Assembly: GCA_051294375.1 (NCBI GenBank)
Contig: CM119267.1
Location: 15,974,105 to 16,038,104 of the forward strand
Length of the DNA stretch: 64,000 bases
Direction: 5' to 3'
Source: Paraspadella gotoi
Lineage: Eukaryota > Chaetognatha
In this document: positions 10,955-19,580 of the stretch, in pieces
Numbering within the stretch: the stretch's first letter is position 1
How the letters are laid out: every line of letters begins with the position of its first letter
The notes under the pieces: model-generated
Databases searched by the model: none
Seen by the model: only the letters and a program-made list of their open reading frames with translations
Told to the model about the DNA's origin: nothing
Position numbers and translations under genes: made by a program

Positions 10955-12088
10955 ATGGACGCCTCAAACACTCTGGTGGGTTTGATTACCCAGATGCAGC
11001 AACTCGAGAATTCCATTGCCTCCATCGTGTTCGAATTGGTCCTCAAACTGTCCTCCTTGACCGACGCCAACATGTTTCTATTGGTAGAGAATGCAGAGGG
11101 TCGCAGGTTCGCGGGAAAACAGCAGATGTGCGACGCTTATCTCCAGGGAGCGCTAATGTCGTTGGGTGGGGAGACAGAAGTGACGCTAAGTCCCGTGGCG
11201 CAGTCGTTGTGCTTCCGCCGCGTCGACAACGTTGACCGCGGCGCCGATAGCGTTCTCCACAGGACCGCCAGATCTGTCGGCGTAAATGAACGCGCTCCTT
11301 CGACCTCCTCTTCGTTTCAACCCCGCGGTGGCAGCGCGATCCTCGGCGAGACCTTCCATCCCCATGTCACCGACTCTTTCCACGTTGGCAACAATTCTTT
11401 TGCTAGAAAACGAAACTTTGTGGAGGAAAACTCGTTCGATTTTCCTCAGACAAAGCAGCAGAAGACTTCGTTGATGAACGATGGTGTTACGATCTCTGAG
11501 CGGCCAGAAGACCTTTCTAAAGTCGAGATCCCTAAGCGGGAGGTCGACGAAGACGGAGACGTCGTGGTGGAGGACGGCATCGGAGCCTCCGAGCGAGATC
11601 TGGCAGTCGTCTGCCTCCCATCCGCCAACGACTCCCTCGAGTCTGTCTCCTTCAACGACGAGGCTCGACCCGACCCAGTGTCTTTCGCCCACGGGGTGGA
11701 GGAGTTGGACCAGTACTTCGCCGTCAGCGACAAGGTGCTCGCCGTCAAGTCCATACCTCTGGAGAAGTTCAAGGCGCTCGACTCTCAGTCACAATCGTTC
11801 GAGTACAAGTTGTTTACCTCCACCCTCTACGACATATCTAAGCTGGCCGCCAAATGCTCCCCGTCGTACGACAAAAAGAACCCCACCTCGAAAGCCCATT
11901 TTCACAACGTCTTCGAACGAGTCTGGAGCGAGTTCTCTTTCCTCGAACTCTTGGCCCAATTGGGCGTTCAGCCCAAAAACGGCTTCAGCATGCGAAACTT
12001 TGTCAGGGCGACTATGCAGAAGACTTACGGACACATATTAGACAAGTTGCTCTCCAACAGCATCAAATCGAGAGAGAGCGTTATGTAA
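10955..12088 (+). CDS. Local-family protein 4: N-terminal domain + NLS + C-terminal domain, function unknown
   Basis: Single-exon gene, 377 residues, not recognised. The N-terminal domain (1-80) carries FLLVENAEGRRFAG at 41-54, at the same residue numbers as in proteins 1 and 3, then CDAYLQGALMS. Basic residues ARKRNFVEEN (150-159) and TKQQKT (166-171) give a bipartite nuclear signal. A linker with IPKREVDEDGD is acidic and carries a sumoylation-like motif. The C-terminal domain spans about 250-365: LYDISKLAAK, SPSYDKKNP, AHFHNVFERVW, then RNFVRATMQKTYG. The conserved basic and aromatic residues near the end (RNFVR.TMQKTYG) would be the first place to look for nucleic-acid or protein contacts. 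It follows family gene 3 on the same strand, consistent with tandem duplication. Confidence 0.8.
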   Translation: MDASNTLVGLITQMQQLENSIASIVFELVLKLSSLTDANMFLLVENAEGRRFAGKQQMCDAYLQGALMSLGGETEVTLSPVAQSLCFRRVDNVDRGADSVLHRTARSVGVNERAPSTSSSFQPRGGSAILGETFHPHVTDSFHVGNNSFARKRNFVEENSFDFPQTKQQKTSLMNDGVTISERPEDLSKVEIPKREVDEDGDVVVEDGIGASERDLAVVCLPSANDSLESVSFNDEARPDPVSFAHGVEELDQYFAVSDKVLAVKSIPLEKFKALDSQSQSFEYKLFTSTLYDISKLAAKCSPSYDKKNPTSKAHFHNVFERVWSEFSFLELLAQLGVQPKNGFSMRNFVRATMQKTYGHILDKLLSNSIKSRESVM

Positions 12089-12410
12089 ACGATAATCAAT
12101 GACGTCGGAATTCGATTTAATTTCTTTTGTCATATTGTCGGTTTTTTGTTTTTTTGGTTTTTTTTTGTAAAAATTGATTCCATTCGCCGATTTTTTAAAT
12201 TTTTTTTATCGAGAACCTTATTTCTTCTTTTCATCGCATCTGTTACTGTTATAAATTAGCATATTCTATTCTTTGGTTGGATTGCCAAAGCAATCTACGA
12301 ATTCGAGATTATCAATAACCCAGATTCCAAAAAGCCCATGTTACAATTTCATTTCTGTTTCACTGTATCGAATAATAATAATAATTCTTTTGTTAAGTGT
12401 TTTTTAAAAT
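12089..12410. other. Short intergenic region
   Basis: 322 bp of T-rich sequence between family gene 4 and the ribosomal protein gene. No gene is seen. A TTTTGTTAAG 3' splice-like site ends at 12397, 13 bases before the next ATG. Confidence 0.5.
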
Positions 12411-13007
12411 ATGACTTCAAGACTCCTCCCTGGCGTTTTGGCCCCGTTTGTACATGCCACCGTGAGGGGCCGGTTCGTCGGTCTTCCTGTGCCAAGTCGG
12501 AGATTTTCTCGCTCTCTCCCATTATTCGTTGAATCCTCTCCGAATCTTCCGCCAGAGCCATCTTTCTACTCTCTCCTCCGAAACTCGAATTTCGTCAAAA
12601 TCGGCAATCTCCGTCAATGCCCGAAGACGGTCCGCGCCAGGATCGTTCACGTCATCGACGACGATCTCTACCTCGACTTTGGCGGAAAATTTAAAGCCGT
12701 GTGCCGGCGCCCTCGATCCAAAGCCGCTCGATATGTCCACGGAGCGGAGGTGACGGTGGCGCTGCACGACTTGGAAATGACGTCGCGATTTCTTGGCGCA
12801 GTACGAGACACGACGCTTCTCGAAGCCGACGCGACCATTCTCGGTTTAGCCGACGTTCCAACTGTCGAGAAGGAGGCGGAGACGGTGGACTTGACGGCCA
12901 CGTTGTCCTACTCGGGTTTGGAGGATCTGTTCGAAGCTGAAAACGAAAATGTGGTCGAAACCGAACATCAAACTTTGGACGGAGTCGATTCGCAAAATGA
13001 AAAATAA
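12411..13007 (+). CDS. MRPS28: Mitochondrial small-subunit ribosomal protein bS1m (MRPS28)
   Basis: A 198-residue protein encoded in one exon; human MRPS28 is 187 residues. It is a structural component of the mitochondrial small ribosomal subunit. The first 50 residues are rich in Arg, Ser and Leu with few acids, as expected for a matrix-targeting peptide. The conserved core follows: SLLRNSNFVKIGN, VHVIDDDLYLDFGGKFKAVCRRP, a basic patch, then LHDLEMTSRFLGAVRDTTLLEAD. These blocks correspond closely to the MRPS28 family. The acidic C-terminal tail is variable. Only 80 bp separate its stop from the NATD1 start, and I see no AATAAA between them, so the two may share a primary transcript. Confidence 0.92.
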   Translation: MTSRLLPGVLAPFVHATVRGRFVGLPVPSRRFSRSLPLFVESSPNLPPEPSFYSLLRNSNFVKIGNLRQCPKTVRARIVHVIDDDLYLDFGGKFKAVCRRPRSKAARYVHGAEVTVALHDLEMTSRFLGAVRDTTLLEADATILGLADVPTVEKEAETVDLTATLSYSGLEDLFEAENENVVETEHQTLDGVDSQNEK

Positions 13008-13055
13008 TTCGATATGAGTCTTATGAAATTGGTGTTCGAAGTTATTTATGTTTAT

Positions 13056-13075
13056 TTCTCCTTTTTTTTTCGTAG
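13056..13075 (+). promoter_or_regulatory. 3' splice-site-like tract just upstream of NATD1 ATG
   Basis: A pyrimidine run ending TTTTTTTTCGTAG lies 13 bases before the NATD1 start codon, inside the 80-bp gap after the MRPS28 stop. No matching donor is needed if a spliced leader is added in trans. A short cis intron in the 5' UTR is the alternative. Confidence 0.45.
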
Positions 13076-13087
13076 ACTTTCACGATA

Positions 13088-13477
13088 ATGACATTTAACT
13101 TTTTGGGCAAATCAGCTTCAAAATGTAGCCTCAATTATCGAGCCTTTATCCCTCGAATGGCGCTCAATCGATTCTGCGACGCTTCCAACGTGAAAGTCAT
13201 CCACGACGCCGACGCTGAAGAATTCTACATTCCTTCCGACGAAGATGAGACCGTCAGGGCTTTTCTGAAGTACGAATTCGTGGACAAGGATCACATTTGC
13301 ATGCACCATACTGAAGTCCCAGAAGAATTTCGAGGCCGGGGCATCGCCAAGCAGCTCGCCATCGCCGCCTTTGACTTCGCCGTCGAGGAAAATCTCTCCG
13401 TAACACCCACCTGCTCGTACGTTCTCAAGTTCGTCACGGAAACTGAGAATCAGGACTACAAAAACAGAATCGTGTGA
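13088..13477 (+). CDS. NATD1: NATD1-like GNAT-fold N-acetyltransferase domain protein
   Basis: A 129-residue protein with a YjdJ/NATD1-type GNAT domain; human NATD1 is about 113 residues. Key blocks are LKYEFVDKDHICMHHTEVPEEFRGRGIAKQ (shown here as two adjoining parts: the strand before, and HTEVPEEFRGRGIAK at about 77-91) and then AFDFAVEENLSV, TCSYVLKFV. RGRGIA is the expected acetyl-CoA pyrophosphate loop. The first 25 residues are basic and may be a mitochondrial or variable leader; Met24 is an alternative start. The biochemical substrate of NATD1 proteins is not established. The stop overlaps no other gene, and only 24 bp separate it from the next ATG. Confidence 0.88.
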   Translation: MTFNFLGKSASKCSLNYRAFIPRMALNRFCDASNVKVIHDADAEEFYIPSDEDETVRAFLKYEFVDKDHICMHHTEVPEEFRGRGIAKQLAIAAFDFAVEENLSVTPTCSYVLKFVTETENQDYKNRIV

Positions 13478-13501
13478 AAAAGGCACAATTTTAAAGGCAC
13501 G

Positions 13502-14515
13502 ATGGCCATGAATTTTTTTCAACTGGGCATGTCTATTTTTTGGGGAATCATCGTGACTTTTTACATTCTTTACAAATTCCTTCGTCATCCCGTAAAATCT
13601 TGGCGCACAGTCCGACGCGGGGCGCCCCCTGTCGACCTTCAAGACTCTGTTTTCGGGGTTCATCGTCACGCCTTTCTCCCGGAGCGGGGCCTGACGCTGC
13701 ATTACGTGGAAAAGGGTCCCGCGGACGCCGACGTACTCCTCTTCGTTCACGGCTTCCCCGAATTTTGGTATTCGTGGCGCCACCAGATTCTCGAGTTCTC
13801 GCGTCAGTTTCGCGTCGTAGCCGTCGACATGCGCGGCTATGGTGACTCCGACAAGCCGGAAGGGATCGCCGCCTATGCCGTCGACCATCTCGTGGAGGAC
13901 ATTCGGAGCCTGATCCTTCATCTCGGCGCGAAGAAGACACATCTGATCTCTCACGATTGGGGCGGCGCCGTCGCCTGGAATCTAACATCTCGCTATCCAC
14001 ACCTCGTCGACAGATTTATCGTGTGCAACTGTCCCATTCCCGGCGTCGCCGCGAAATTTATAAGGGAAAACCTGGGACAGCTTTGGATGTCGTGGTACAT
14101 GTTCTTCTTTCAAATCCCGTTCTTGCCCGAAATTTTGTTCCATTTGTGCGATTACGAAATTTTTGAAATGGGCTTTTGGCAATATCCATCCATGGGGTTC
14201 AAACAACCGGAGGCGTTTACTTCGAAAGACATGGAAACGTGGAAATACGTATTCGCCAAACACGGATTGACCGGCCCAATTAATTATTACCGAGCGGCGA
14301 TGCGGGTCCCAAAAATCAAATTCGAACCTTTTTCCAATAAATCTTTAATCATTTGGGGGAGTGAAGATGGGTTTTTGCACAAAGAATTGGCCCAAAGGTC
14401 AGCAACAAAAATTCCAAATGCAACTCTTAAATTTGTTGACGGCGCTTCTCATTGGGTGCAGCAAGATAATCCTACTGAGGTGAACAGAATTATTTGGGAA
14501 TTTTTAGAAAATTAA
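13502..14515 (+). CDS. EPHX4: EPHX4-like alpha/beta-hydrolase (epoxide hydrolase family)
   Basis: A 337-residue single-exon gene. A hydrophobic N-terminal segment (about 9-26) predicts a membrane anchor, as in EPHX3/EPHX4. The alpha/beta-hydrolase fold shows the oxyanion-hole motif HGFP at 83-86, VAVDMRGYGDSDKP at 106-119, the nucleophile elbow SHDWGG with Asp152, the acid in SEDG (Asp289) and the catalytic His317 in GASHW. The lid contains Tyr residues (Y218, Y228, Y262, Y263) that could supply the epoxide-activating pair. All three catalytic residues are present, so it should be active, converting epoxides to diols; the physiological substrate is unknown. An AG splice-like site (TTTTAAAG, ending 13496) precedes the ATG by 5 bases. 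AATAAA is at 14664-14669. Confidence 0.92.
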   Translation: MAMNFFQLGMSIFWGIIVTFYILYKFLRHPVKSWRTVRRGAPPVDLQDSVFGVHRHAFLPERGLTLHYVEKGPADADVLLFVHGFPEFWYSWRHQILEFSRQFRVVAVDMRGYGDSDKPEGIAAYAVDHLVEDIRSLILHLGAKKTHLISHDWGGAVAWNLTSRYPHLVDRFIVCNCPIPGVAAKFIRENLGQLWMSWYMFFFQIPFLPEILFHLCDYEIFEMGFWQYPSMGFKQPEAFTSKDMETWKYVFAKHGLTGPINYYRAAMRVPKIKFEPFSNKSLIIWGSEDGFLHKELAQRSATKIPNATLKFVDGASHWVQQDNPTEVNRIIWEFLEN

Positions 14516-14772
14516 TACGATGAATTAACTGATCCACATCCTTTAATTTTTATTAAAAAAATTATCCATTTGTCAGTCATGACGCAAAAGCTAAAAGTTA
14601 TTGTTTTTTAAATATGTTGTGTTTTAAATTTTTATTCCATTTTTTCTAATTATAATTTTGCGAAATAAAAAGATTTTTTTCTTTAAAATTCATTAGTGAG
14701 CTTGAAAATGTTAAATGAATGAGACAGAATGATCTTTTTTTAATTACAAGTTTTGAGAATAAAAAAAACTAA

Positions 14773-17700
14773 TTATTTATCTTGGCTCTCATCTCGAAAA
14801 GGCATGATAGTTTTCAGAAGAGTTTGGAGTTTGTTGTAAAAGATAATAACGGACAATATAATAGCTGCCAAAACAATCAGAGCACCTAAAGAAATATTTG
14901 GGGTAAATTAAATATAAAGTTATTCTATTAGTCATAAGAATTGATCAGGGTGGTTCTTTTACCTGCCATCAATGGTATGTTGTTAACATCATTCATTAGC
15001 CTGACCAAAGGTGGCACAGTGAGGATGACAATTCCTGCTCCGAACTGACTGAATCCAGCCACTTTGCTCAAGTTCTCTGCCCCAAACACATCGGATTGCA
15101 CAGACCATGTGTTGACGGCCCATGTTCCACGACATATTCCAAGGAATATGCTAAATTTAAAAATCGTACCAATTTTTATTTGTTTATCGCAGTCACTTTG
15201 GCTTATTACATACTATAGTCTATATTATTAGACTATAGTTCCCCTTAGAATTCCTTTTTGGGTTACTTTTACTTTCGCAGACCGGGGTTAGGTTTAAAGG
15301 TGGTTTAGGGTTAGTGGTGGTTAGGGTTAAAAAGGTAAGTATTTTTAAGTGGTTTTTCAAAATCCGCCAAAACGCGGTCGGCGAAAGTAAAATTTAGCCC
15401 TAAAATATTGAGAAAATTGATCTTAAACCACTCGACCTTGAAAAAAATAGAAATTTTAGCTTTAACTGACATGAAAAAGTAGTTTCAATTTATCTCATTA
15501 TAAGAAAGCGTTTTATAAAATAATGGTCAGTTCGGTCTGGTTTAAGTAAGTAATTTTAATGGTCGAAAAAGGAAATTCGTTTTAAAAGAATTTTTATTAT
15601 ACTATTTTTTGGGGGAAAAAAATTCATTTACGACGAATATAAAAAATCACGAAGAAACCAGAATAAGTGGGATTTAACTTCGATGTACTTATCAAAATTC
15701 CTTAAATTTTTAGACGAAGTGGGATTTTTTTTTCCTAAGATCGGACGTTGTACAACATAATAAAACATACTGGCCTATATTAAATACTGGCTATAATAAA
15801 TTTGTGAATGCCATGTTTACCATCTCTTACCTCATAACCATCTGAGTAGTGTAGGCTCCCTCTGGTATTAATGAATAAGAGAACAATATGACAAATATGA
15901 GGTATTCGGCGATGAGAAAGAGATATATAGAAAATGTTGCTAATTTTTTGTTTGACGCCGCCAAACTGAACAAAATTCTCGCAGCAAGGTCTCCTCCGGC
16001 CATGGCCGCGGCAATATTCGCTGATTCTGGCGCATTAAGGATTTGTAGTATTTTTTTAAAAAAACGTTAGAAAATGATATACGCACCAGTTGCCGTTAAT
16101 TTCTTAGCCTCCTGGATGTAGGGAACGTGCAAAATTAAGATTGTAAGCATTCCACCAGCATGCACGCAAACGTAAAATATATAGAGTAAAAATTTTAAGT
16201 CTTTCAGAACGGTAAAGTCGAATCTTGTAGTCTTCTTGATCTCCTTCAAGTCTTCTTCCATCGGTTCTAATTCTAATATAAGATGGAAATGAGAATTTGC
16301 GATAGGAAAGTAATCAAAATCCACTGGGCCGTGCCTTCTTCTGGAAGTTCCTCGATAGTTTCTTCTACAATAGTAGTCATGGAATTGCCAGCTATAGACT
16401 TTCGAAACCCCTTGTTGGTATATCCACTCAAGCTGCTTCGTCGTGTTTTCGTGCTAAAATAAAATTACGCGTGATTTGTTAGTCTCTTTGTGTCACGACC
16501 TCCGTTCCTATTATGGAGACTCACGATTTGAAAGATACTTCTGGATTCAACGACGTTCTTCGCCTGGTGGGAGTTTCCTGATCCCTTTTGGCCGCAGAAA
16601 TTAAAAAGGATTGACGCCGCTCATCCGTCCATGAGGCATATCTAGTTCTCTGACCAAGTGGCACGGCCGCCATTGATAACAACATCCGCTAATGACATTT
16701 GTCAAAAAGATATACATTTTACATGAATGCGATTTTGATTAGCATTCGGGGAAAAGATTATCGAAAGGTTGAAACCAAAAAAAAATAGTTTTCTAAAATT
16801 TATTATAAAATATAGGTTAAAGCATAAACTGAGTATTCAAACCTCAACGTCGGCGGCATCCTCTTTCCTGAAGATTTGGTTCGAAAATTTTCTCCACATA
16901 TTTTTCTCTTGTTCTTCATCGATTGTCTTGTCTGCACTGCGCATGAAGAGACCGCAAAATATGATGAAGCAAAACAAGATGGCTAAAAATGGTAGTGATA
17001 AAATGATTTATTATTAGGCTGACGAATAATTATGGGATTGAATAGAACCTATGAGTAAAAGGGGATAAAACGCCGAGCCCAAACTTGGTTCCGATTCGAT
17101 CGTTTTCGTAGAATTGGTCGTGAAGTTAGTAAGCGAATTTTCGTCAGTGTTAACGTATTTGAGGAATTCAAGCAGAGGAAGGAGCGCCATGGGACCCACC
17201 GCCGAACCAGCCTCTACAACGGAATAGCCTAAGGCTCTTCTTCCGCTTTGCATGAAGACCTCGCCAGTGAGAATTACGCCTGAATGAATTATCATTACGC
17301 TATTACTACGTATTATTGGGTTTCTATATTCGCTATTATAATTTTCCGCGTATTCTACATGCTATCACGGAAATTTTTTTCATTTCGATAGAAAATAGAA
17401 AGCCGGATTGTTTGCACAGGGATTAAGTTAGCTGCGCTAAAAGCGGGGGATCATTTTTCTATTCTTCTCATTTCCACAAAAGATTTTCTTACTCGATATA
17501 AAAATTTATTTCATGTTAATTGTTAAGTCTCTTTGCTTTTTTTTTTCATTCGTAGTTTGTAATTCGTTTCGTTTATCGTACCCGGCGTGTAAACCATCGA
17601 CGCTCCGCCGTAACAGATGGCAACCGTGACGAATAAAAGTGCCAAATATTGAGAAAAAGTCATGATAAAAGCGCTTATAGTTGCGATGATGCCACCCACC

Positions 17701-18532
17701 ACAATGACAATTCGATGTGACCAGGCAGCCAGAGCAAATGGCAACAACAAGGATGTCAAATTAATCATGCTGGCTGCTATAGAGGGAATAAACGTCACCG
17801 TCGTTTTGCTGGTGTCCTATTTTGTTTTAAAATTAGTAAATTATATAATACGTAGCTATTAATATTTTTTGAGAACTTGAATACGTACAAACTCGTTTTG
17901 CCAGATGTCCAAGTAGAGAGAAAAACTCTGCATCGCTCCGAAAATTAGAGCGTTACTGAGAAACGAGCATGCCAAAATTACGTAGCACCAGTAATCATTT
18001 AACCAGTCTGGAATTTCGCACCACTTTTTTTCCTTTTCCTTAAAGAAAGTTTACTTTACGATTTGATTTATGAGCCGGGCTATTTTTAGAATAAAACGAT
18101 TACTCTCAGAAAATGAAAGAATAAATTGAACATAACTTTCAATCGTACCTGGGATTTCTTTGCCAAAGTCGGCGTCGGCGTGATTCCCTTGGAGACTTCA
18201 TCGGACGCCTTTCTCGAGTCGGAACCGTTTTTTGTTATCGTAGGAACAGATTTACTTCTGTCTCGTTGCTGTACGACGGTTCCCGTTGTCGAATCTATTG
18301 TCGAATTTATTACGTAATAAAATAAAAAACGGATACGTTGTAACTTACGAAATCATACGGTCGGTTTAGAAGTCGAAGTTTCGTAGTTATCTTCCCTTTA
18401 ATGACATTACGACTTACCTTTATCTTTCAATGACTGGGATCTGACGCGGTCGCGTTCCAAGATCAAAATTGGCGCGAACTTTTTTGCGCCCAACGAAATG
18501 GATCGACGCGAAACCCCGATAGCAGTCTCCAT
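14773..18532 (-). CDS. SLC16-like (monocarboxylate transporter) major facilitator protein, 12 exons
   Basis: Predicted 660-residue membrane transporter. Exons (minus): 18532-18418, 18294-18149, 18038-17889, 17816-17582, 17279-17049, 16982-16843, 16688-16525, 16453-16335, 16272-16087, 16026-15831, 15150-14963, 14885-14773; all phases agree. Eleven junctions are GT-AG. The junction 16335/16272 needs a GC donor to stay in frame. A hydrophilic N tail of about 90 residues leads into TM1 (WCYVILACSFLSNALIFG). The best family signature is EVFMQSGRRALGYSVVEAGSAVGP, matching the SLC16 TM4-5 region (shown here as motif RRALGYSVVEAGSAVGP). A charged TM6-TM7 loop of over 100 residues precedes the C-terminal half (GGMLTILILHVPYI; MSIFLGICRGTWAVNTW). 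The usual SLC16 TM1 motif DGGWGW is not kept (PDWLNDYW), so the substrate is uncertain. Two N-glycosylation sequons (NFT, NST) lie in the loop after TM5. It converges on the epoxide hydrolase gene with 257 bp between stops. Confidence 0.8.
15212..15239. repeat. Perfect 10-bp inverted repeat in an intron
   Basis: ACTATAGTCT at 15212-15221 and AGACTATAGT at 15230-15239 form a perfect hairpin with an 8-base AT loop, inside the 680-bp intron of the SLC16-like gene. Confidence 0.75.
15260..15400. mobile_element. MITE-like element with ~27-bp terminal inverted repeats
   Basis: The element of about 141 bp has inverted ends sharing TTTTACTTTCGC(A/C)GACCG, with similarity continuing outward to GGG. 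The interior contains TTAGGGTT-like words. It lies in the largest intron of the SLC16-like gene. A related, interrupted copy lies at 19070-19580, which supports a dispersed family. No transposase is present. Confidence 0.6.
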
Positions 18533-19069
18533 CACGAAGGGAAAAAATTGAATGGAAAATTGTTAGTTAAAAAAAATTTAAAAAGATTCGCTTATGAAGC
18601 GATTGGGGTTTTTTTCGAGGCCAAATATTCTCCGAGTAAATATAAAAACGGGAGAGGGAATGTCGCGTCTTTTCTTCGTGTCGGCCCAGTGCCGAGAGAG
18701 AGAGAAAGAGAGCAAGAAAGAGAACTATATTAGACAAGCGAGAGGGAGTATTTACAGGTTCACGAGTTCACAAAGTAAGAAGAGAACGAACAGATTTACT
18801 AATGAGATAGTGAAATCTCTGAAATTATGTACTTAGATTTACGAAAGTTTGAGACTTGAGTATTATATTATTTATTATATTAATTAAGGTATTTGATAAT
18901 AAAGTCACGCATAAATTATAACTATCACAGTAATGTAAAATTTAAAAAATGAAAATGAACTATATCAAATTCATACCGAGAAAGGGTTCTTCTTTTTTTC
19001 TTTTTAATTTTTCTTCTTTTTTTATTTTTTTAAAATTTTTCTTCTTTTTTTATTTTTTTCTTTCTAATC
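18533..19069. other. Upstream flank of the SLC16-like gene
   Basis: Noncoding, AT-rich, with a short GA-rich patch at about 18698-18725. It is the probable promoter side of the transporter, but no specific promoter element is recognised. Confidence 0.4.
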
Positions 19070-19580
19070 GGCTAAATTTAACTTTCACGGACCACGGTTT
19101 TGGTGGCTTTACCTAATTACCCTAACACTAAACCCTCTTAACCCTAAACACCCCTCACCAGGGGCGGCGAGAGAAAGGGCGGGCCCCTCCACTGGCCCCC
19201 TGGCCAGGTCCCCCCCCGCTCTCCATATTTTTTTTTAGTTTTCGATTACCGACTTTCTGGCTTGAAAATTAGGGGCACAGGGCCCCATTAAAAGTGAAAT
19301 GGACTATAACCCTGAGACAGTTGGGACATTCCCAATAAAAGGGCCTTGATTTGACTTAAATAGGGGCCCTACTTGACCCCTAAAGTCTAAAGGGGCCCAA
19401 GCATGATCTAAGTTGAATTTGATCAGTTAAACTATCTGCACAGACTTAACCTTTTTTCATAATCATTCAAATCCTTTTTTTTCCTTTTTTCTTTTTTCTT
19501 CTTTTCTTTCCTCCTTCCTTCCTCTCGCCGCCCCTGTCCCCAACCCTAAACCACCCCTAAACCACCCTTAACCCTAGCCC
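19070..19580. mobile_element. Second MITE copy, interrupted by a hAT-like insertion
   Basis: The left part (19070-19158) is an inverted relative of the MITE at 15260-15400: GGCTAAATTTAACTTTCACG matches its right terminal repeat, followed by CCCTAA-rich words. The CCCTAA-rich sequence resumes at 19537-19580 after the inserted element. The opposite terminal repeat is missing, so this copy is truncated. Confidence 0.5.
19159..19536. mobile_element. Non-autonomous hAT-like element
   Basis: This 378-bp segment starts CAGGGGCGGCGAGAG and ends with its inverted complement CTCTCGCCGCCCCTG, giving terminal inverted repeats of 15 bp. CAGGGGCGG ends are typical of hAT superfamily elements. Flanking octamers CCCCTCAC and TCCCCAAC agree at five of eight positions, so an 8-bp target duplication is only weakly supported. 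The interior is noncoding. Confidence 0.55.

Noticed and set aside
13118-13954. 278-codon minus-strand frame under NATD1 and the hydrolase
   Set aside because: The plus strand encodes two clearly conserved proteins here; the antisense frame has no recognisable domain.
19537-19580. Interstitial telomere
   Set aside because: CCCTAA words are irregular and explained by the MITE family body.
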